A stretch of DNA of 64,000 nt, taken from assembly GCF_015694525.1 (NCBI RefSeq), contig NZ_JADQDM010000002.1, positions 558,001-622,000 on the forward strand, given 5' to 3'. A model generated the notes under the pieces. The model was given only the letters and a program-made list of their open reading frames with translations. It had not been told where the DNA came from and ran no database searches. Source of the stretch: Hymenobacter ruricola (GTDB lineage Bacteria > Bacteroidota > Bacteroidia > Cytophagales > Hymenobacteraceae). Below, piece after piece: positions 11,501-26,500 of the stretch. A program made the position numbers and the translations under genes. How positions within the stretch are numbered: the stretch's first letter is position 1; the number at the start of each line of letters is the position of its first letter.

Positions 11501-14500
11501 AAACGAAGCCCTCCAGATTCTCTGCGCGGTACTGCTCACCCCAGAGCCGGTCACCATCAGCAACATCCCCGACATCCGCGACGTCAACAAGCTTATCGAG
11601 TTGCTGCGCGACATGGGCGTGAAGGTGGGCAAGCTGGCTTCCGACACCTACGTTTTTCAGGCCGAAAACGTGAACCTGGATTACCTGGACACCCCGGAAT
11701 TTGTGGCTCAGGCGGGCGCCCTGCGCGGCTCGGTGATGATACTGGGGCCGATGCTGGCGCGCTACGGCCGCTGCCAGCTGCCCAAGCCGGGCGGCGACAA
11801 AATTGGCCGCCGGCCCATGGACACCCACTTTCTGGGCCTCGAAAAGCTGGGCGGCAAGCTCACGCTCGAAGGCCTCGATTTCTACCGCATCAAGGTGGAA
11901 GGCAAGCTGACCGGCACGCACATGCTGCTGGATGAAGCCTCGGTGACGGGCACGGCCAACATTCTGATGGCCGCCGTGCTGGCCGAAGGCACCACCACCA
12001 TCTACAACGCCGCCTGCGAGCCCTACCTGCAGCAGCTGTGCCGCATGCTGGTGCGCATGGGCGCCCGCATTCAGGGCATCGGCTCGAATTTGCTGACCAT
12101 TGAGGGCGTAGACCGCCTCGGCGGCACCGAGCACCGCATGCTGCCCGACATGATTGAAATCGGCTCGTTCATCGGCCTCGCGGCCATGACGGGCTCCGAA
12201 ATCACCATCAAAGACTGCCAGATTCCGGAGCTTGGCCTCATCCCGGACACCTTCCGCAAGCTGGGCATTCAGCTGGATTTCCGGGGCGACGACATTTACA
12301 TTCCAGCCCAGCAGCACTACGAAATTGCCACTTACCTTGACGGCTCCATTCTCACGGTTTCGGACCACACCTGGCCGGGCTTCACGCCTGATTTGCTGAG
12401 CATTGTGCTGGTGGTGGCCTGCCAGGCCAAGGGCACGGTGCTCATTCACCAGAAGATGTTTGAGTCGCGCCTGTTCTTCGTGGATAAGCTCATTGACATG
12501 GGCGCCCAAATTATTCTCTGCGACCCGCACCGCGCCACCGTCATCGGACTCGACCAGCAAAAGCAGCTGCACGGCATCACCATGACTTCGCCCGATATCC
12601 GGGCCGGCGTGGCGTTGCTTATCGCCGCGCTGTCGGCCGAAGGCAAGAGCACCATCCTCAACGTAGAGCAGATTGACCGCGGCTACCAGTTCATCGACCA
12701 ACGTTTGAACGCGCTGGGCGCCGAAATACGCCGCGTTTAATTCCTTGAAATATTGTACTTTACCTAGGTATTTATCAAAAAAGCCCGGCTTTCACAGGTC
12801 GGGCTTTTTTGTGGGCATGGGTTACCCAATGGGGGTTGCCGGATAAAGGGTCAGCTGCGCCGCTGTTCGTTTTCACTTTCAGCTTTCCCAAAATCTTCCG
12901 ATGAAACATCTGATTTTTCCGGCCCTCCTCGGGCTCGGACTGACGGGGTGCAGCCAAGCCAACCCGGAACCGACAGCCGTTCCTAAAGCCCAGCCCACCG
13001 CGGTGGCCGCCCCGGCCCGCGAACCTTCCGACCCCAGTAACCTGCCTGCGGTGGCTCCTGTCCCCGGCCCCGTGGCCCGCACGGTGGTGTACGAGGGCAA
13101 GCTGAACCTGGCCGTGGCCGATTTCGAGCAAGCCAGCGCTAAAATTGACAGCCTGGTGAACCACTACGGCGGCTACCAGGCCTCGGCCCACGAGTCGCGC
13201 GCCGAGGGCAAGCCCGAGCAGGACATGGTCATTCGGGTGCCGCCCACCAGGTTTGTGCCGCTGGTAGCCGCGCTGGGCAAGGTTGGTCATATCGAGAACA
13301 AAGACGTGGCTTCGTCCGACATATCGGCCGATATCCTGGATGCCAGCAACGGCCTGATTGACAAGCAAACCACTCAGGCCAAGTACCAGCAGCTGCTGGC
13401 AAAGACCACCAACCCCGCCGAAGTGCAGCGCCTGGTGGCGCAGGACCGCCAGTTGAAAGCCGACATTGCCGTGGCGCAGGCCCGGCTGCAGCAGTTCGGG
13501 GCGCAACGTACCTGGGCCACCCTTTCGCTGCATTATTTTCAGCTGCTGCCCTCGCCCGCGCCGAGCGAACCCCTGCCAGCTTTCGCGCCACGTTTTCGGG
13601 AGTCGTTTAACCGGGGCTGGTCGCTGGTGATGGGCCTGCTGGTGCTGCTCACCAACCTGTGGCCGCTCCTGCTGGTGGGCGGGGCCGGGGCCTGGGGCCT
13701 GCACCGCTGGCGGCTGCGCCAACAAACCCCGGCTTAATCGGCAGTTCGGCAATGCTTTGGGCGCAAGCCATTGGCTCTTTCAACTGACGGCTATATGAAA
13801 TACGGTGAATAGAGCGTTAGCGCGAAAGCCGCATTGCTATCTTCCTTCACTTTGCTATTCCAGAAATCATGAAATATACTTTGGGAGTTGTCCTTGGGCT
13901 GGCGGCGCTGTTGTGCGGCTGCAGCCAGGCAAAAAAAGAATCCGGGGATTATTCTGCCATGCGGGCGCCCGCCGACGTGGCGCTGGCAGCGCCCCCACCC
14001 GCCGGGGCACCTGACCTGGAGCAACGCGATGACGCTACGGCCGAGGTAACATCCGCGCCAGTGCCCGTGCCCACTGCCGTGGCAGTTCCGGCGCGGCTGC
14101 TCATTTACCACGCCGATTTGCGCCTGAAAGTGGCTAGTCTGCCGCGGGCCAGTGCCAGCCTCGACAGCTTGGTGCGCCGCAACGGCGGCTACCTCAGCGC
14201 CGCTACGGAGGCGCGCTCCGACGACGAATGGCGGCAAGCCATGACCATCCGGGTGGCGCCGGCGCGCTTTCACGCGCTGATGGCGGCCCTGGGCGGCCTG
14301 GGCACGGTGGAGGAAAAGAAGCTGACCACCGACGACGTGACGGCGCAGCACGCCGACGTGGCCGCCCGCCTCAGCACCAAGCGCGCCGTGGAAAAACGGT
14401 ACGTGGACCTGCTGAGCCGCGCCCACAAAATCAGCGAAATCCTGGAAATCGAGGGCAAAATTGGCGAGGTGCGCGAAGAAATTGAGAGCACCGAAAGCCG

Positions 14501-17500
14501 CCTGAAGGCCCTGAACGATGAGGTAGCTTATTCCACCATTTCCCTCATCTGCTACCAGCCCCTGCCCCGCCCCCTGCACGATGCGCCTGTGGTGTCCTTC
14601 GCCAGCCGCCTGGTGGATTCCTTTTACTCGGGCTGGACGCTGCTCACCGACCTGTTTATCGGCGTGGTGAGCATTTGGCCCCTGCTGATAGTGGGGGCCG
14701 TGGTCTGGCTGGCCGTGCGGCGCTGGCGCCGACGCCGGCTGGCCTAGCGCACCCGCCGAAAGCTGAAAAGCCCCGTGTCGAACCCGTCTTTTACTGACGG
14801 CTCCGACATGGGGCTTTTCGTTTGCTCGTGGTTTAACCTGACCTAATCTATCAGCAAGTCAACCACCGAGTTGACTACCGACACCGCAATGCTGAACAGC
14901 AGCGTGTTGAGCAGGCCATGCACGTCGAAGCTGGTCATCAGGAAGTCGGCCAGCTTGATGATAATGACGTTAATGACCAGCAGAAACAAGCCCAGCGTGA
15001 GCACGGTGATGGGAAAACCCAGGATTTTGAGAATGGGTTTAACCACGGCATTGAGCACGCCCAGCACCAGTACCAAGATGATGGCGCTGCCGTAGCCGCC
15101 CAGCACCACCCCGTCCAGCACCATGCTCAGGCCATATATCAGCCCGGCCGTGAGCACAATTTTGAGAATAAAACCAAGCATAAAACGTCGGTTGAAATGA
15201 AAGAATCTTACTCCGCGGCAGCCACGCCCTTGGCTGCCAAACGCCCCTGAGATACGGCCATCCAGTTGCAAAGTTGGTAGAGCAGGCGCGCGCCCACAAT
15301 GGCGTTCCACTCGGTGTCGCCGGGCGCCACTTCGTTCAGGTCGCAGCCAATGATTTGGATGCCCTCGCGCACAATGGCGCGCAGCAGGTAGGTTGCTTCC
15401 TCGTACTCCAGCCCGCCGGGCACGGGCGTGCCGGTGCCGGGGCACAGCTTGGGGTCGAGCCCGTCGATGTCGAAGCTGATGTACACCTTTTTGGGCAGCT
15501 GCGCGATGATTTTGCCGCACACCTTCTTCCAGGACTTCTTGGCAAACTTCTCGTCGCTCAGAAACCGCTGCCCGAAGAGGGCCACCCGGCCGTTGGAAGT
15601 TTCAATAAATTCGGCTTCCTGCTGGCAATAGTCGCGTATTCCCACCTGCACCAGCTTTTTCACCTGCGGCAACTCCAGCGCGTTGTACATGATGCTGGCG
15701 TGCGAATACTTAAAACCCTCGTAAGCCGGACGCAGGTCGCAGTGCGCGTCGAACTGCAGGATGGCGAACTCCTCGTGGCGCTCGGCCAGCGCGTGCAGGT
15801 AGCCCAGGGGCGTGCTGTGGTCGCCGCCCAGTACCACCACGCCTTTGCCGGCATCCAGCAGGGCGCCGGTTTTGTCTTTGAGCCATTTCAGCATCTTTTC
15901 GCCTTCGGCCGTGACCTGACCGGGCACGCTGCTGTGCTTTTTCAGGCCGGCTTCCGGCTCGCCGGCTTCCACCCACTCAATGTAGTCGGCGGCCTGGGGG
16001 CGCAAGGTGCTGCTGGCTTCGGCGATGGTTTCGTCGGCTTCCTCCATGGCCAGGCCTAGCTTCCAGGCATCGGGCAGGTCCGGGTCGTAGAGGTCGACCT
16101 GCAAAGAAGCTTCGTGGATGGCCGCGGGCCCTTCGGCGGTGCCGGCGCGGTAGCTCACGGTTACTTCCCACGGCACGGGCACCACCACCACCTGGGCTTC
16201 TTCCGCCGTGAAGGGCAGGCCAAACAGGCCGCCGGCCACGTCGCCGGGTGCGTTGGGGTCGAAAGAAGCTATTTTCTTGGCTAACGCCGCGTCGGTCTTA
16301 GACATGGATGTTTTACTGCTGATTGAAGTGAGTTGGTGTGGGCGCTATTTCTTTAGCGCCAATTGAGAAGGGGACAAAAGCCCGTCATGCTGAGCGCCAC
16401 CGATTCAGCTCTATTGTGCAAATAATCCAAACGGATGGATTTAGTTACGCGGAAGAGATGCTTCGGCTGCGCTCAGCATGACGGGCTTTCAATCGTTCAA
16501 ATTGCCCCTAGGCCGACATCTGGCTGCCTAAAAAGTCGTAGCTGCGAATAATTTCCAGAATTTTCGCGAAGGTCACACGGTCGAAGAACAGCATGAGCGG
16601 CAACTCCACCATGTTGTCTTTGTCGGAGAACTGGGTAATGACCGAGAAAATCAGGGGTTGCAGCTGCTGCTGGGGCAGCAGGCTTTGCATCATGTCGGCA
16701 ATGTCGCCGCGCGGGGCCGTGGGCGGCGCTCCGTAGATGTTGGCCTTCAGAATGTTGGCCAGCTGCGTGACCAGCGCACCCGTGATGATGTTGCTGATTT
16801 CGAGCAGCAGGGACTCCTGTAGCTCGTTCACGTCCAGCGTTTCGGGGGTTTGCATGCGCAAGCACACCCGCGACAGCCGCTGGATGTGCTGCCCGGAGAA
16901 GAACATGAGCGTTGTGCCGTTAAAATCACCCCGAATGTCGGACTGAATGGCGACGTGCTTGGCTTGGTACTCCCGCACTTTGCGCATGATGTCCTCGCTC
17001 ATCAGCAAGTCGATGTTCGGCACTTCCAGCAACACCCGTTCCTGGGCGATGACGGCGAACGAATCGGCGGCGCGGGCCAGGCCGATGTTCAAAATCTCGC
17101 GGATTATATCACGCTCTAAGTCAGTCATCGATAAATCCATAACGGTGAAGATAGGGGAAGTTGCAGCTGCGAGGACTGGGGTGAAAGAAAGGAAAAATTA
17201 GGGGCGTTTGTTTAAAAACAGACGGGTCAGGGCGGGCACGTCGAGCACGAGGCAAACCTGCCCGCTGCCCAGTAGGGTTACCCCACCAAACAAGTCAATG
17301 GTGTCCAGCGGCTTGCTAAGGGGTTTAATTACAATGTTTTGCTGACGAATAAACCGGTCCACCACCAGGCCCAGGCGGCGGTTGTTGTAGTTCACCACCA
17401 GCACCTGCTGCGGGCCCACAATGTCGGCGCGCGTGGCCAGCGGCAGCGGGCCGTCGCCTTCGTCGTACAGCAGTTGGCGCAGCGGCACCAGCGGCACCGA

Positions 17501-20500
17501 CTGCTCCTGGAAATGCGTCACCAGCACGCCGCCCACCACCGAAATCTGGCCGGGGTGCAGCGAAAGCACGGTGTCGGTGTGCAAAAGGGGCACGGCGTAG
17601 GGCCGCTCCTCCACTTCCACCAATAGGGCGCCTTTCACGGCAATGGAAGTGGGCAGCACCAGCGTAAACGTAGTGCCCGCCCCCAGCTCGGATTCCACGC
17701 GCAGCTGGCCGCCCAACGAGTCCAAGGCCAGCTTCACCACATCAAGGCCCACGCCGCGGCCCGAAATGTCGGTCACTTTCTGGGCCATTGAGAAGCCGGG
17801 CTCAAACAGAAAGGCCCACACGGCTTTCTCATCCAGTTGTGCCGCCGCGCCCGCCGATACGAGGCCGCGCTCCACGGCTTTGCGGCGCACGGCTTCGGTA
17901 TCGATGCCGCGGCCGTCGTCGCGCACCTGAATGAGCACGTCGTCGCGCTCGGTCAGGGCCGAGAGAGTCAGCTGACCCACGGTGGGTTTGCCGGCTTGCT
18001 GGCGCTGGGCCGTGGTTTCGAGGCCATGGCTAACGGCGTTGCGCACCAAGTGCAACAGCGCGTCGGTAATGATTTGCAGGATGTTGCGGTCAATCTGCAC
18101 GTCCTGGCCGCTCAGTGTCAACTCCACTTCCTTGTCTTCGGCCGAGGCCACGTCGCGCACTACCCGGGGGAACTTGTTCAAAAGCACGCCCACACCCACC
18201 AGCCGCGCGTCCATCACGCTGTACTGCAAGTCATCGGAAATGCGGAACAGGTGCTGGGCCGTGGCCAGCAAGGCCGGGTTGTCCAGCTCCTGCGCCAGGG
18301 TCATAATCCGGTCGCGGTCAATCACCAGCTCGCCCACCAGATTCAACAAGTTGTCGAGCTTCTTCACCTGGATATACACCAGGTCCGACAACTCCATTTT
18401 CTTGTTCGCCTCCTCTTCCGAGTCGGGCGCGTCCACCTCTTCCAGCACGGGGGCTTCGCCGCGCACCAGGCGGTCGAGGTTTTCGAGTAGAGCCGTGGCG
18501 TCGGGCAAGGGCTGGTTGGCGCCCACTGCCCGAATCATGTTGCCCAGCGCGTCAACCCCCGCAAACACTACTTTGATAAGCGGCCCACTGAAGGCGCGTT
18601 CCTGGTCCCGAATCAGCCCAAACAGCGTTTCCAGGTGATGGGCTACTTCGCCCAGGTCGTTGAAACCCATGGCCCGGGCGTTGGCCTTAAGGTTGTGCAT
18701 GAGCCGGAACAGCTCGTTGAGCGCCGGGCCCGCGTCGGGGTTGCGCTCCAGTTCGCTCAGGTGGCGGCTCATGGAGTCGTAATACTCCAGCGCCTCGGCC
18801 ATAAACAGCTCCCGGTATTCCTGGTCGCGCGTTTTCATTGGCCGTAACTGGTTGATACTGGACGCTCACGCTGCCCCGCGCGCTGCCACAGCCTGCCGTT
18901 TCCGGCAGCTGAGAATGAAACGACGGGACGTTGGGAAAGCACTTAGGCAGCTTGTTCGGGCGAGTTGTTCTGCAGCGCAGCACCCACGATTTCCAACACT
19001 TTCTCTTCCGAAAACGGCTTCACGATGTACGCCAAGGCTCCGTTTTCAATGGCTTCGGTCACGATGACCTCTTGGCCCACGGCGCTGCACATCACCACTT
19101 TGGCCGAGGGCTGTAGTTGCCGCAGGCTTTTGAGCACGTCCAGCCCGGTGTTGTCCGGCAGAATCACGTCGAGGGTGATGAGGTCGGGTTCCGTCGAAGT
19201 GGCCATTTCCAGGGCCTGCGCTCCGTTAGCAGCTTCGCCCACCACTTCGTAGCCGGCATCGGTAAGCATGTTTTTGAGCATCGTGCGCATGTAAAAAGAG
19301 TCGTCGACGATGAGGATGCGCTTATTCATGGAATTGGTGACTTGAGAATTTTACGGGAGAATAGCCGGGCTTACCGCGCCCGGCAGGCATAGTACGGGCG
19401 CGGGCCTACGAAGATGCCGCTTTGCCCGGCAGCCGCAGCACTTCGCTGGGCGTGAGCAGCTTGCGCATGTCCAGCACAATGATGATGCCGCCTTCCGGCA
19501 GTTTGGCAATGCCTTCGAGGTATTTGTCGCGGGTGCCGGCGTCCTGCACGAATTCCGGCGCCGGCTCAATCTGGCTCAGCGGCAGCGTGAACGGCCGCGG
19601 CACCTCGCGCACCATCAGGCCCAGGGTGTAGTCGGCGGCCTCCACGGCCACGGTGTAGCTGCGCTCGGGAATGGGCCGGCCAGCCGGCCGCAGCCGAAAC
19701 CGCTCCTCCAAATCCAGAATGGCGATGATGTCGCCGCGCAGGTTGGCAATGCCTTTGATGAAGGGCGGCGTTTTGGGCATGCGGGCCACTTCCGGCGTCA
19801 CCGTAACTTCCTTCACTTGCTCGATGCGGATGCCGTAGTCCTCGTCGCCGAGCCGAAACACGATGAGTTGAACCAACTCAGCGGGTTTGGCGCGTTCGGC
19901 TTTGGGAGCAGCGGCTAATTCAATCTCGGCCATGCGGTGGGCAATAAAAAGCTAGGCGAATGGATTGATTAACAATTATTTCTTGGCTTTGGCTTTCGGA
20001 ATCGGCTTTTGCGTTTGGCCGTTTCCGTTCTCTTGCCCATTCTTGGGCTGTTCGGCAGCGGCTTTGGCGCCGGGTCGGGCTTGGCGACGGGCAGCCGGGC
20101 TCGGCGCGGGCGCCGGTGTGGCAGCCTCCGCCCGCGCCGGACGCGTAGAGCGCCGGGCAGCAGGAGCCGAATTCGATGCTTCTGCTTCCGCCGGTCGAGC
20201 GGCGCGGCGCGGCATGCCGTTCTGGCGGCCATTGCTCGCGGCCGGCGCTGCATCAGCGGCTTGCTGACCGCGGCGGGCCGGCAAGCCGTTCTGCGGGGCA
20301 GCAACGTACGCGTCGCGGGTGCGGTAGCCTTCGCGGGCAATGGGGCGGCGCACGGGCAGCGGCTCGGGCTCCGGCTCGTAGCTGTAAGAGCTGAGCTGGA
20401 AGGTTTCGAGGCCGGCCTGCAGGTCGTCGGCAATGTCGGTGAGGCGCTGCGAGCTGGTGGTCAGTTCCTGCATGGCCGTCGAGAGCTGCTTGGCGGTGCC

Positions 20501-23500
20501 GGCCACTTGCTGCGTGCCGGTAGCCGTTTGCTCGGCAATGGCTACCACTTCTTCCACATACTTCACCACGTCGCCAATCGAGGTTTTCTGCACCTCGGTG
20601 GCCGTGAGAATGTCGCGCGAGGTGCGCAGCGTTTCGCCGGAGCTGGTGGCAATGTTCTTAAAGGCCGAGCTGGCTTCGAACGTGGCGTTCTTGCCTTTGA
20701 GTACTCGGTTTTCCATGGTCGAAATAGCGGTTGCGGCCGAGGACGTATCTTTTTTCACGTCTTCTACCAGCGTGGCAATTTCGTTGGCCGACTTGCGGGA
20801 GCCTTCGGCCAGTTTGCGGATTTCCTCGGCTACCACGGCAAAACCACGGCCGGCTTCCCCGGCGCGGGCGGCTTCGATGGCGGCATTCAGAGCCAGCAGG
20901 TTGGTTTGCGAGGCGATGTCGGTAATCACGCCCAGCGACTTGCTGATTTCACCCGAGCGGGTGCTCAGCACTTCGATGGTGCGCGAGGTTTGCGAAGCGG
21001 CACTGGATATTTCTTCCATGTTTTTCACCACTTCGGCCACCGTTTTCAGACCGAGCTGCGAGGTTTGCTCACCGAGGATAGCCGATTTGTTCACGACGTC
21101 GGCCTTGTTGGCCGTTTCCTTGGTGGCCTGCATGATTTCTTCAATCAGCTTAAACGCCTGGTCGGTTTTCAACGCCTGGTTCTGAGCGCCTTCAGCCATT
21201 TGCTGCATGGCCAGAGCCACGTCAACCGTTACGCGGCTCATTTCCTGGCCTTTGCCCGCCATTTCCTCCGAAGAAGTACCCACAATCTGCGACGAGTCGT
21301 TGATTTCGCCGAGCAGCTCGTTCAGGTTTTCCACGGCAAGGTTAAGGGCGTTGGCCATGGCGAGGATGTCGCCCGTGGTCGGTACCTCAACGCGCTGGGT
21401 CAGGTCGCCTTCCGAGATGGCACGCACCACGCGGCTCACTTCGAGTACCGGCGAGGCGATGCTTTCGATGAGCTGGTTGAGCGTGTCCACCAATTCTTTC
21501 CACGAGCCCGACACGCCGCCTACGGTGGCGCGTTCGGTCAGCTTGCCTTCCACCCCGGCCACTTTTGCCACGCGGCTTACTTCCGATGCGAGGCGGTTCA
21601 GGTCGTCCACCATGCTGTTGATGGTGTCGGCCAGGTCGGCCACTTCGCCTTTGGCTTGCAGCGTCAGCTTCTGGGTCAAGTCGCCTTTCGATACGGCGGT
21701 TACTACTTTCACCAGGCCCCGCACCTGCGTGGTGAGGTTGGAAGCCATGTAGTTTACGTTGTCGGTAAGTTCCTTCCACACGCCGGCCACGCCGGGTACG
21801 GAGGCCTGACCGCCTAGCTTGCCCTCGGTGCCCACTTCCTGCGCCACGCGGGTTACCTCGCCGGCGAAGATGTTGAGCGAGTCCACCATTCGGTTCAGGT
21901 TGTCTTTCAGGTCGAGCAGCTCGCCGTTGACGTTTACCGATACTTTCTGCGACAAGTCGCCGCGCGATACGGCGGTGGCCACGTTGGCAATGTCACGCAC
22001 CTGAGAAGTCAGGTTCGAAGCCATCGTGTTCACGTTGTCCGTCAAGTCTTTCCAGGTACCGCGCACGTTGGGCACTTTGGCCTGGCCACCGAGTTTCCCT
22101 TCCGTACCCACCTCGCGGGCCACGCGGGTTACTTCGTCACCGAAGGTGTTCAGGGAATCTACCATTTCGTTGAGGTTTTCCTTCAATTGGAGGAGCTCGC
22201 CGCGCACGTTTACCGTGATTTTCTGGCTCAAATCACCTTTTGCTACGGCGGTGGCCACGTTGGCAATGTCGCGCATTTGCGAGGTAAGGTTCGAAGCCAT
22301 CGTGTTCACGTTGTCCGTCAAGTCCTTCCAGGTGCCCGACACTTTCGGCACGTTGGCCTGACCACCCAGAATTCCTTCGGTGCCCACTTCACGCGCCACG
22401 CGGGTTACCTCGCCGGCGAAGATGTTGAGCGAGTCCACCATCTGGTTGAGGTTGTCCTTCAGGTCCAGCAGTTCGCCTTTTACGTCTACCGTAATCTTCT
22501 GCGACAAGTCGCCTTTCGATACGGCGGTTGCTACGTTGGCAATGTCCCGCACCTGAGAAGTCAGGTTACTGGCCATCGTGTTCACGTTGTCGGTCAGTTC
22601 CTTCCAGGTGCCACCTACGCGGGGCACCACGGCTTGCCCGCCGAGTTTGCCTTCCGTACCCACTTCACGCGCCACGCGGGTTACTTCGTCACCGAAGATG
22701 TTGAGCGAGTCCACCATCTGGTTGAGGATGTTCTTGAGCTCCAGGATTTCGCCCTTTACGTTCACCGTCATCTTCTGGCTCAGGTCGCCGCGGGCCACGG
22801 CCGTGGCCACGTTGGCAATGTCTCGTACCTGCGAGGTCAAGGCCGCGGCCATGTCGTTTACGTTGTCGGTGAGGGCTTTCCACACCCCGGCCACATTTGG
22901 TACCGAAGCCTGGCCGCCGAGTTTCCCTTCCGTACCCACTTCTTGTGCCACGCGGGTTACTTCGCCGGCAAACAGGTTGAGCGACGCCACCATCTGGTTC
23001 AGGTTCTGCTTCAACTGCAGGAATTCCCCTTTTACGTCGACGGTAACGGTCTGGGTCAGGTCACCTTTTGCTACCGCGGTAGCCACGTTGGCAATGTCCC
23101 GAACCTGGCTGGTGAGGTTACTCGCCATGTAGTTTACGTTGTCGGTGAGGTCCTTCCATACACCGGCCACGTTCGGTACCACGGCTTGGCCGCCGAGGCG
23201 GCCTTCCGTGCCCACTTCCTGGGCCACACGGGTTACTTCGCCGGCAAACAAGTTCAGCGAGTCCACCATCTGGTTCAGGTTTTGCTTCAGCTGGAGCAGT
23301 TCGCCTTTAACATCAACTGTTACTTTCTGGCTCAAGTCGCCTTTTGCTACCGCGGTAGCTACGTTGGCAATGTCACGTACCTGCGAGGTCAGGTTGCCGG
23401 CCATGTTGTTCACATTGTCGGTCAGGTCCTTCCATACGCCAGCGACGTTGGGTACCGAAGCCTGGCCGCCCAGCTTGCCCTCGGTGCCTACTTCCTGGGC

Positions 23501-26500
23501 CACACGGGTTACTTCTCCGGCGAACAGGTTCAGCGAGTCCACCATCTGGTTGAGGTTCTGCTTCAGCTGCAGGAACTCGCCCTTTACGTCTACCGTGATT
23601 TTCTGGGAGAGGTCACCCTTAGCAACCGCAGTAGCCACGTTGGCAATGTCTCGCACCTGCACGGTGAGGTTCGAGGCCATATTGTTCACGTTGTCGGTCA
23701 GGTCCTTCCAGATACCGCCCACGTTTGGCACGCTGGCTTGGCCGCCGAGCTTGCCCTCGGTGCCCACTTCCTGGGCCACGCGAGTTACCTCGCCGGCGAA
23801 GATGTTCAGGTTGTCAATCGTTTTGTTGATGGTTTCGGCCATCAGCTTGAAGTCGCCCGATACCGGAATCTGGAAGCTTTCGTCCAGGTTGCCGCGGCTG
23901 ATGTTTTTCAACACCTTGCCCACTTCGAGTACCGGCACGGCGATGCTGTCCACGAGGCCGTTGATGTTGTTCACCATGTCGCGCCAGAAGCCGGCGGCGC
24001 CTTCGGAAGAAGCGCGGGCCTTGAGGTTACCCTCCACGCCGGCCACTTTCGAGATGCGCGACACCTCGCCGCCCACGCCCGCAATCATGTCCACCATCGA
24101 GTTGTAGGCCTCGGCGATTTCGGCGAAGATATCGTCGTTCTGCTTGGTGAGGCGCACCGACACGTCGCCTTTCTTGAAGGCGTCGAGGGCGTAGAGCACG
24201 CGGTTCAATTGGTCGTTGACGTAGCCGGGGTCCTGCGTGTCGATGGAGCCGCGCGAGCCGCCTTTTTTGCGCGTCAGGTCGTTGTTGGTGCGCACCACGT
24301 CGAGCGGTGAAACGGCGCCGGCGTCCGGCGTCCCGCCGGCGTCAATGTCCGGCGCTTCCACTTCGAGGGTACGGCGGGGCTTAGATTGCGGAGACTTGGG
24401 GGAAGCCATATAGTATAGGTATCAATCGGACGGAAGGAGGACAAAACAACGGGCGAAGTTACGCGTGTTCGGCTGCAATTCGCAAAGGAAGAATTCGGCG
24501 AAAAATGCAATGAACTCGGAGAGCCGAATGGGGTGTTGAGGGAGCCCGGGCGCGGCCAGATTATTGCTAGCTGTGCTTTTGCCAGGAATATTCCGGCATC
24601 TTTGCGGCCGCTTTTAACATTTCGCTACGACTGGCCGTTTCAGTTTCCGACTACCCGCTCCGGCCCGTCGTTCCCCTTACCCGTCCACATGGTCAAGAAT
24701 TTAGTAATCGTCGAGTCGCCGGCCAAGGCCAAAACCATTGAAGGCTATCTGGGCCAGGATTTCGTGGTGCGCTCCAGCTACGGCCACGTGCGCGACCTGC
24801 CGAAAGACAACAACGCCATCGACATCGCCAACGGTTTCAAGCCCACTTACGTGGTGTCGGCCGACAAGCGCGAGCTCATTGCGCAGCTAAAAAAACTTTC
24901 CAAGGAGGCCGAAATGGTGTGGTTGGCGAGTGACGATGACCGCGAAGGCGAAGCCATTTCGTGGCACCTGGCCGAAACGCTGAACCTGCCGCTGGCCAAA
25001 ACCAAGCGCATCGTCTTCCGCGAAATCACCAAAAACGCCATCCTGGGCGCCATTGCCAACCCGCGCGAGGTGAACCAGGACCTGGTGAACGCCCAGCAGG
25101 CCCGCCGCGTGCTCGACCGCTTGGTGGGCTTCGAGCTGAGCCCCGTGCTGTGGAAGAAAGTGAAGCCGGGCCTGAGCGCCGGCCGCGTGCAATCGGTGGC
25201 CGTGCGGCTGGTGGTGGAGCGGGAACGCGAAATCAGCCAGTTCCTGAGCGCCAGCGCCTACCGCGTGGTGGCCCGCTTCGATGCCGGCCGCGGCGCCGTG
25301 CTGGAAGCCGAGCTGCCTACCCGCTATAAGACCCGCGAAGACGCCGAAGCCTTTTTGGGTCGTTGCGTGGGCGCCACGTACCAGATTGAAAGCCTGGACA
25401 AAAAGCCGGGCAAGCGCAGCCCGGCCGCGCCGTTCACTACGTCAACCTTGCAGCAGGAAGCCTCGCGCAAGCTGGGCTACTCGGTGGCGCAGACCATGAG
25501 CGTGGCCCAGAAGCTCTACGAAGCCGGCAAAATCAGCTATATGCGGACCGACTCGGTGAACCTCTCGCAGGAGGCCCAGGCCGGGGCGCAGGCCGCCATC
25601 ACGGCGGCTTACGGGGCCGAGTATCATCAGCAGCGCACGTTCAAAACCAAGTCGGCCTCGGCGCAGGAGGCCCACGAAGCCATTCGCCCCACAGATTTTG
25701 GCGCGGTGAAAGCGGGTTCGGATGCATCGGAGCAGCGGCTGTACGACCTCATTCGCAAGCGGGCCATGGCCTCGCAAATGGCGGAGGCCGTGATTGAGCG
25801 CACCACGGCGGTGATTGGTATCAGCACGCAGCCGGGTGTCACGTTCTCGGCCACGGGTGAGGTCATCACGTTTGAGGGCTTCCTGAAAGTGTATGCCGAG
25901 AGCAAGGACGACGAGGAAGAAGAGGACGGCAAAGACGGCGAATCGAGCTTCTCGCGCGGGCTGCCGCCGCTGAGCGTGGGCCAGGTGCTGCCTTTGCAGC
26001 GGCTGAACGCCACGGAGCGGTTTTCCTCGCCCCCGCCCCGCTACACCGAAGCTTCGCTGGTGAAAAAGCTGGAGGAAATGGGCATTGGCCGGCCTTCAAC
26101 ATATGCGCCTACCATTAGCACGGTGCAGAAGCGCGGCTACGTGGAGAAGGACACCCGCGAGGGCAAAGAGCGCAAATTCCACGTGCTGACGCTGGACGGC
26201 AGTGAGGTGAAAACCGAAGTAAAAACCGAGAACTACGGCGCGGAGAAAGCCAAGCTGTTTCCGACGGATACGGCCATGGTGGTGAACGACTTTCTGGTGG
26301 CCCACTTCCCGGTGATTGTGGACTACCAGTTCACGGCCAAAGTCGAGGATGAGTTCGACCAAATTGCCAACGGCCACGAAAACTGGACGCAGATGCTGGA
26401 CGGCTTCTACGGCAAGTTCCACGCGACCATTGAGGCCGGGCAGGACATCGAGCGCAACACGCTGGGCAGCACCCGCGAAATCGGCGTGCACCCCGAGACG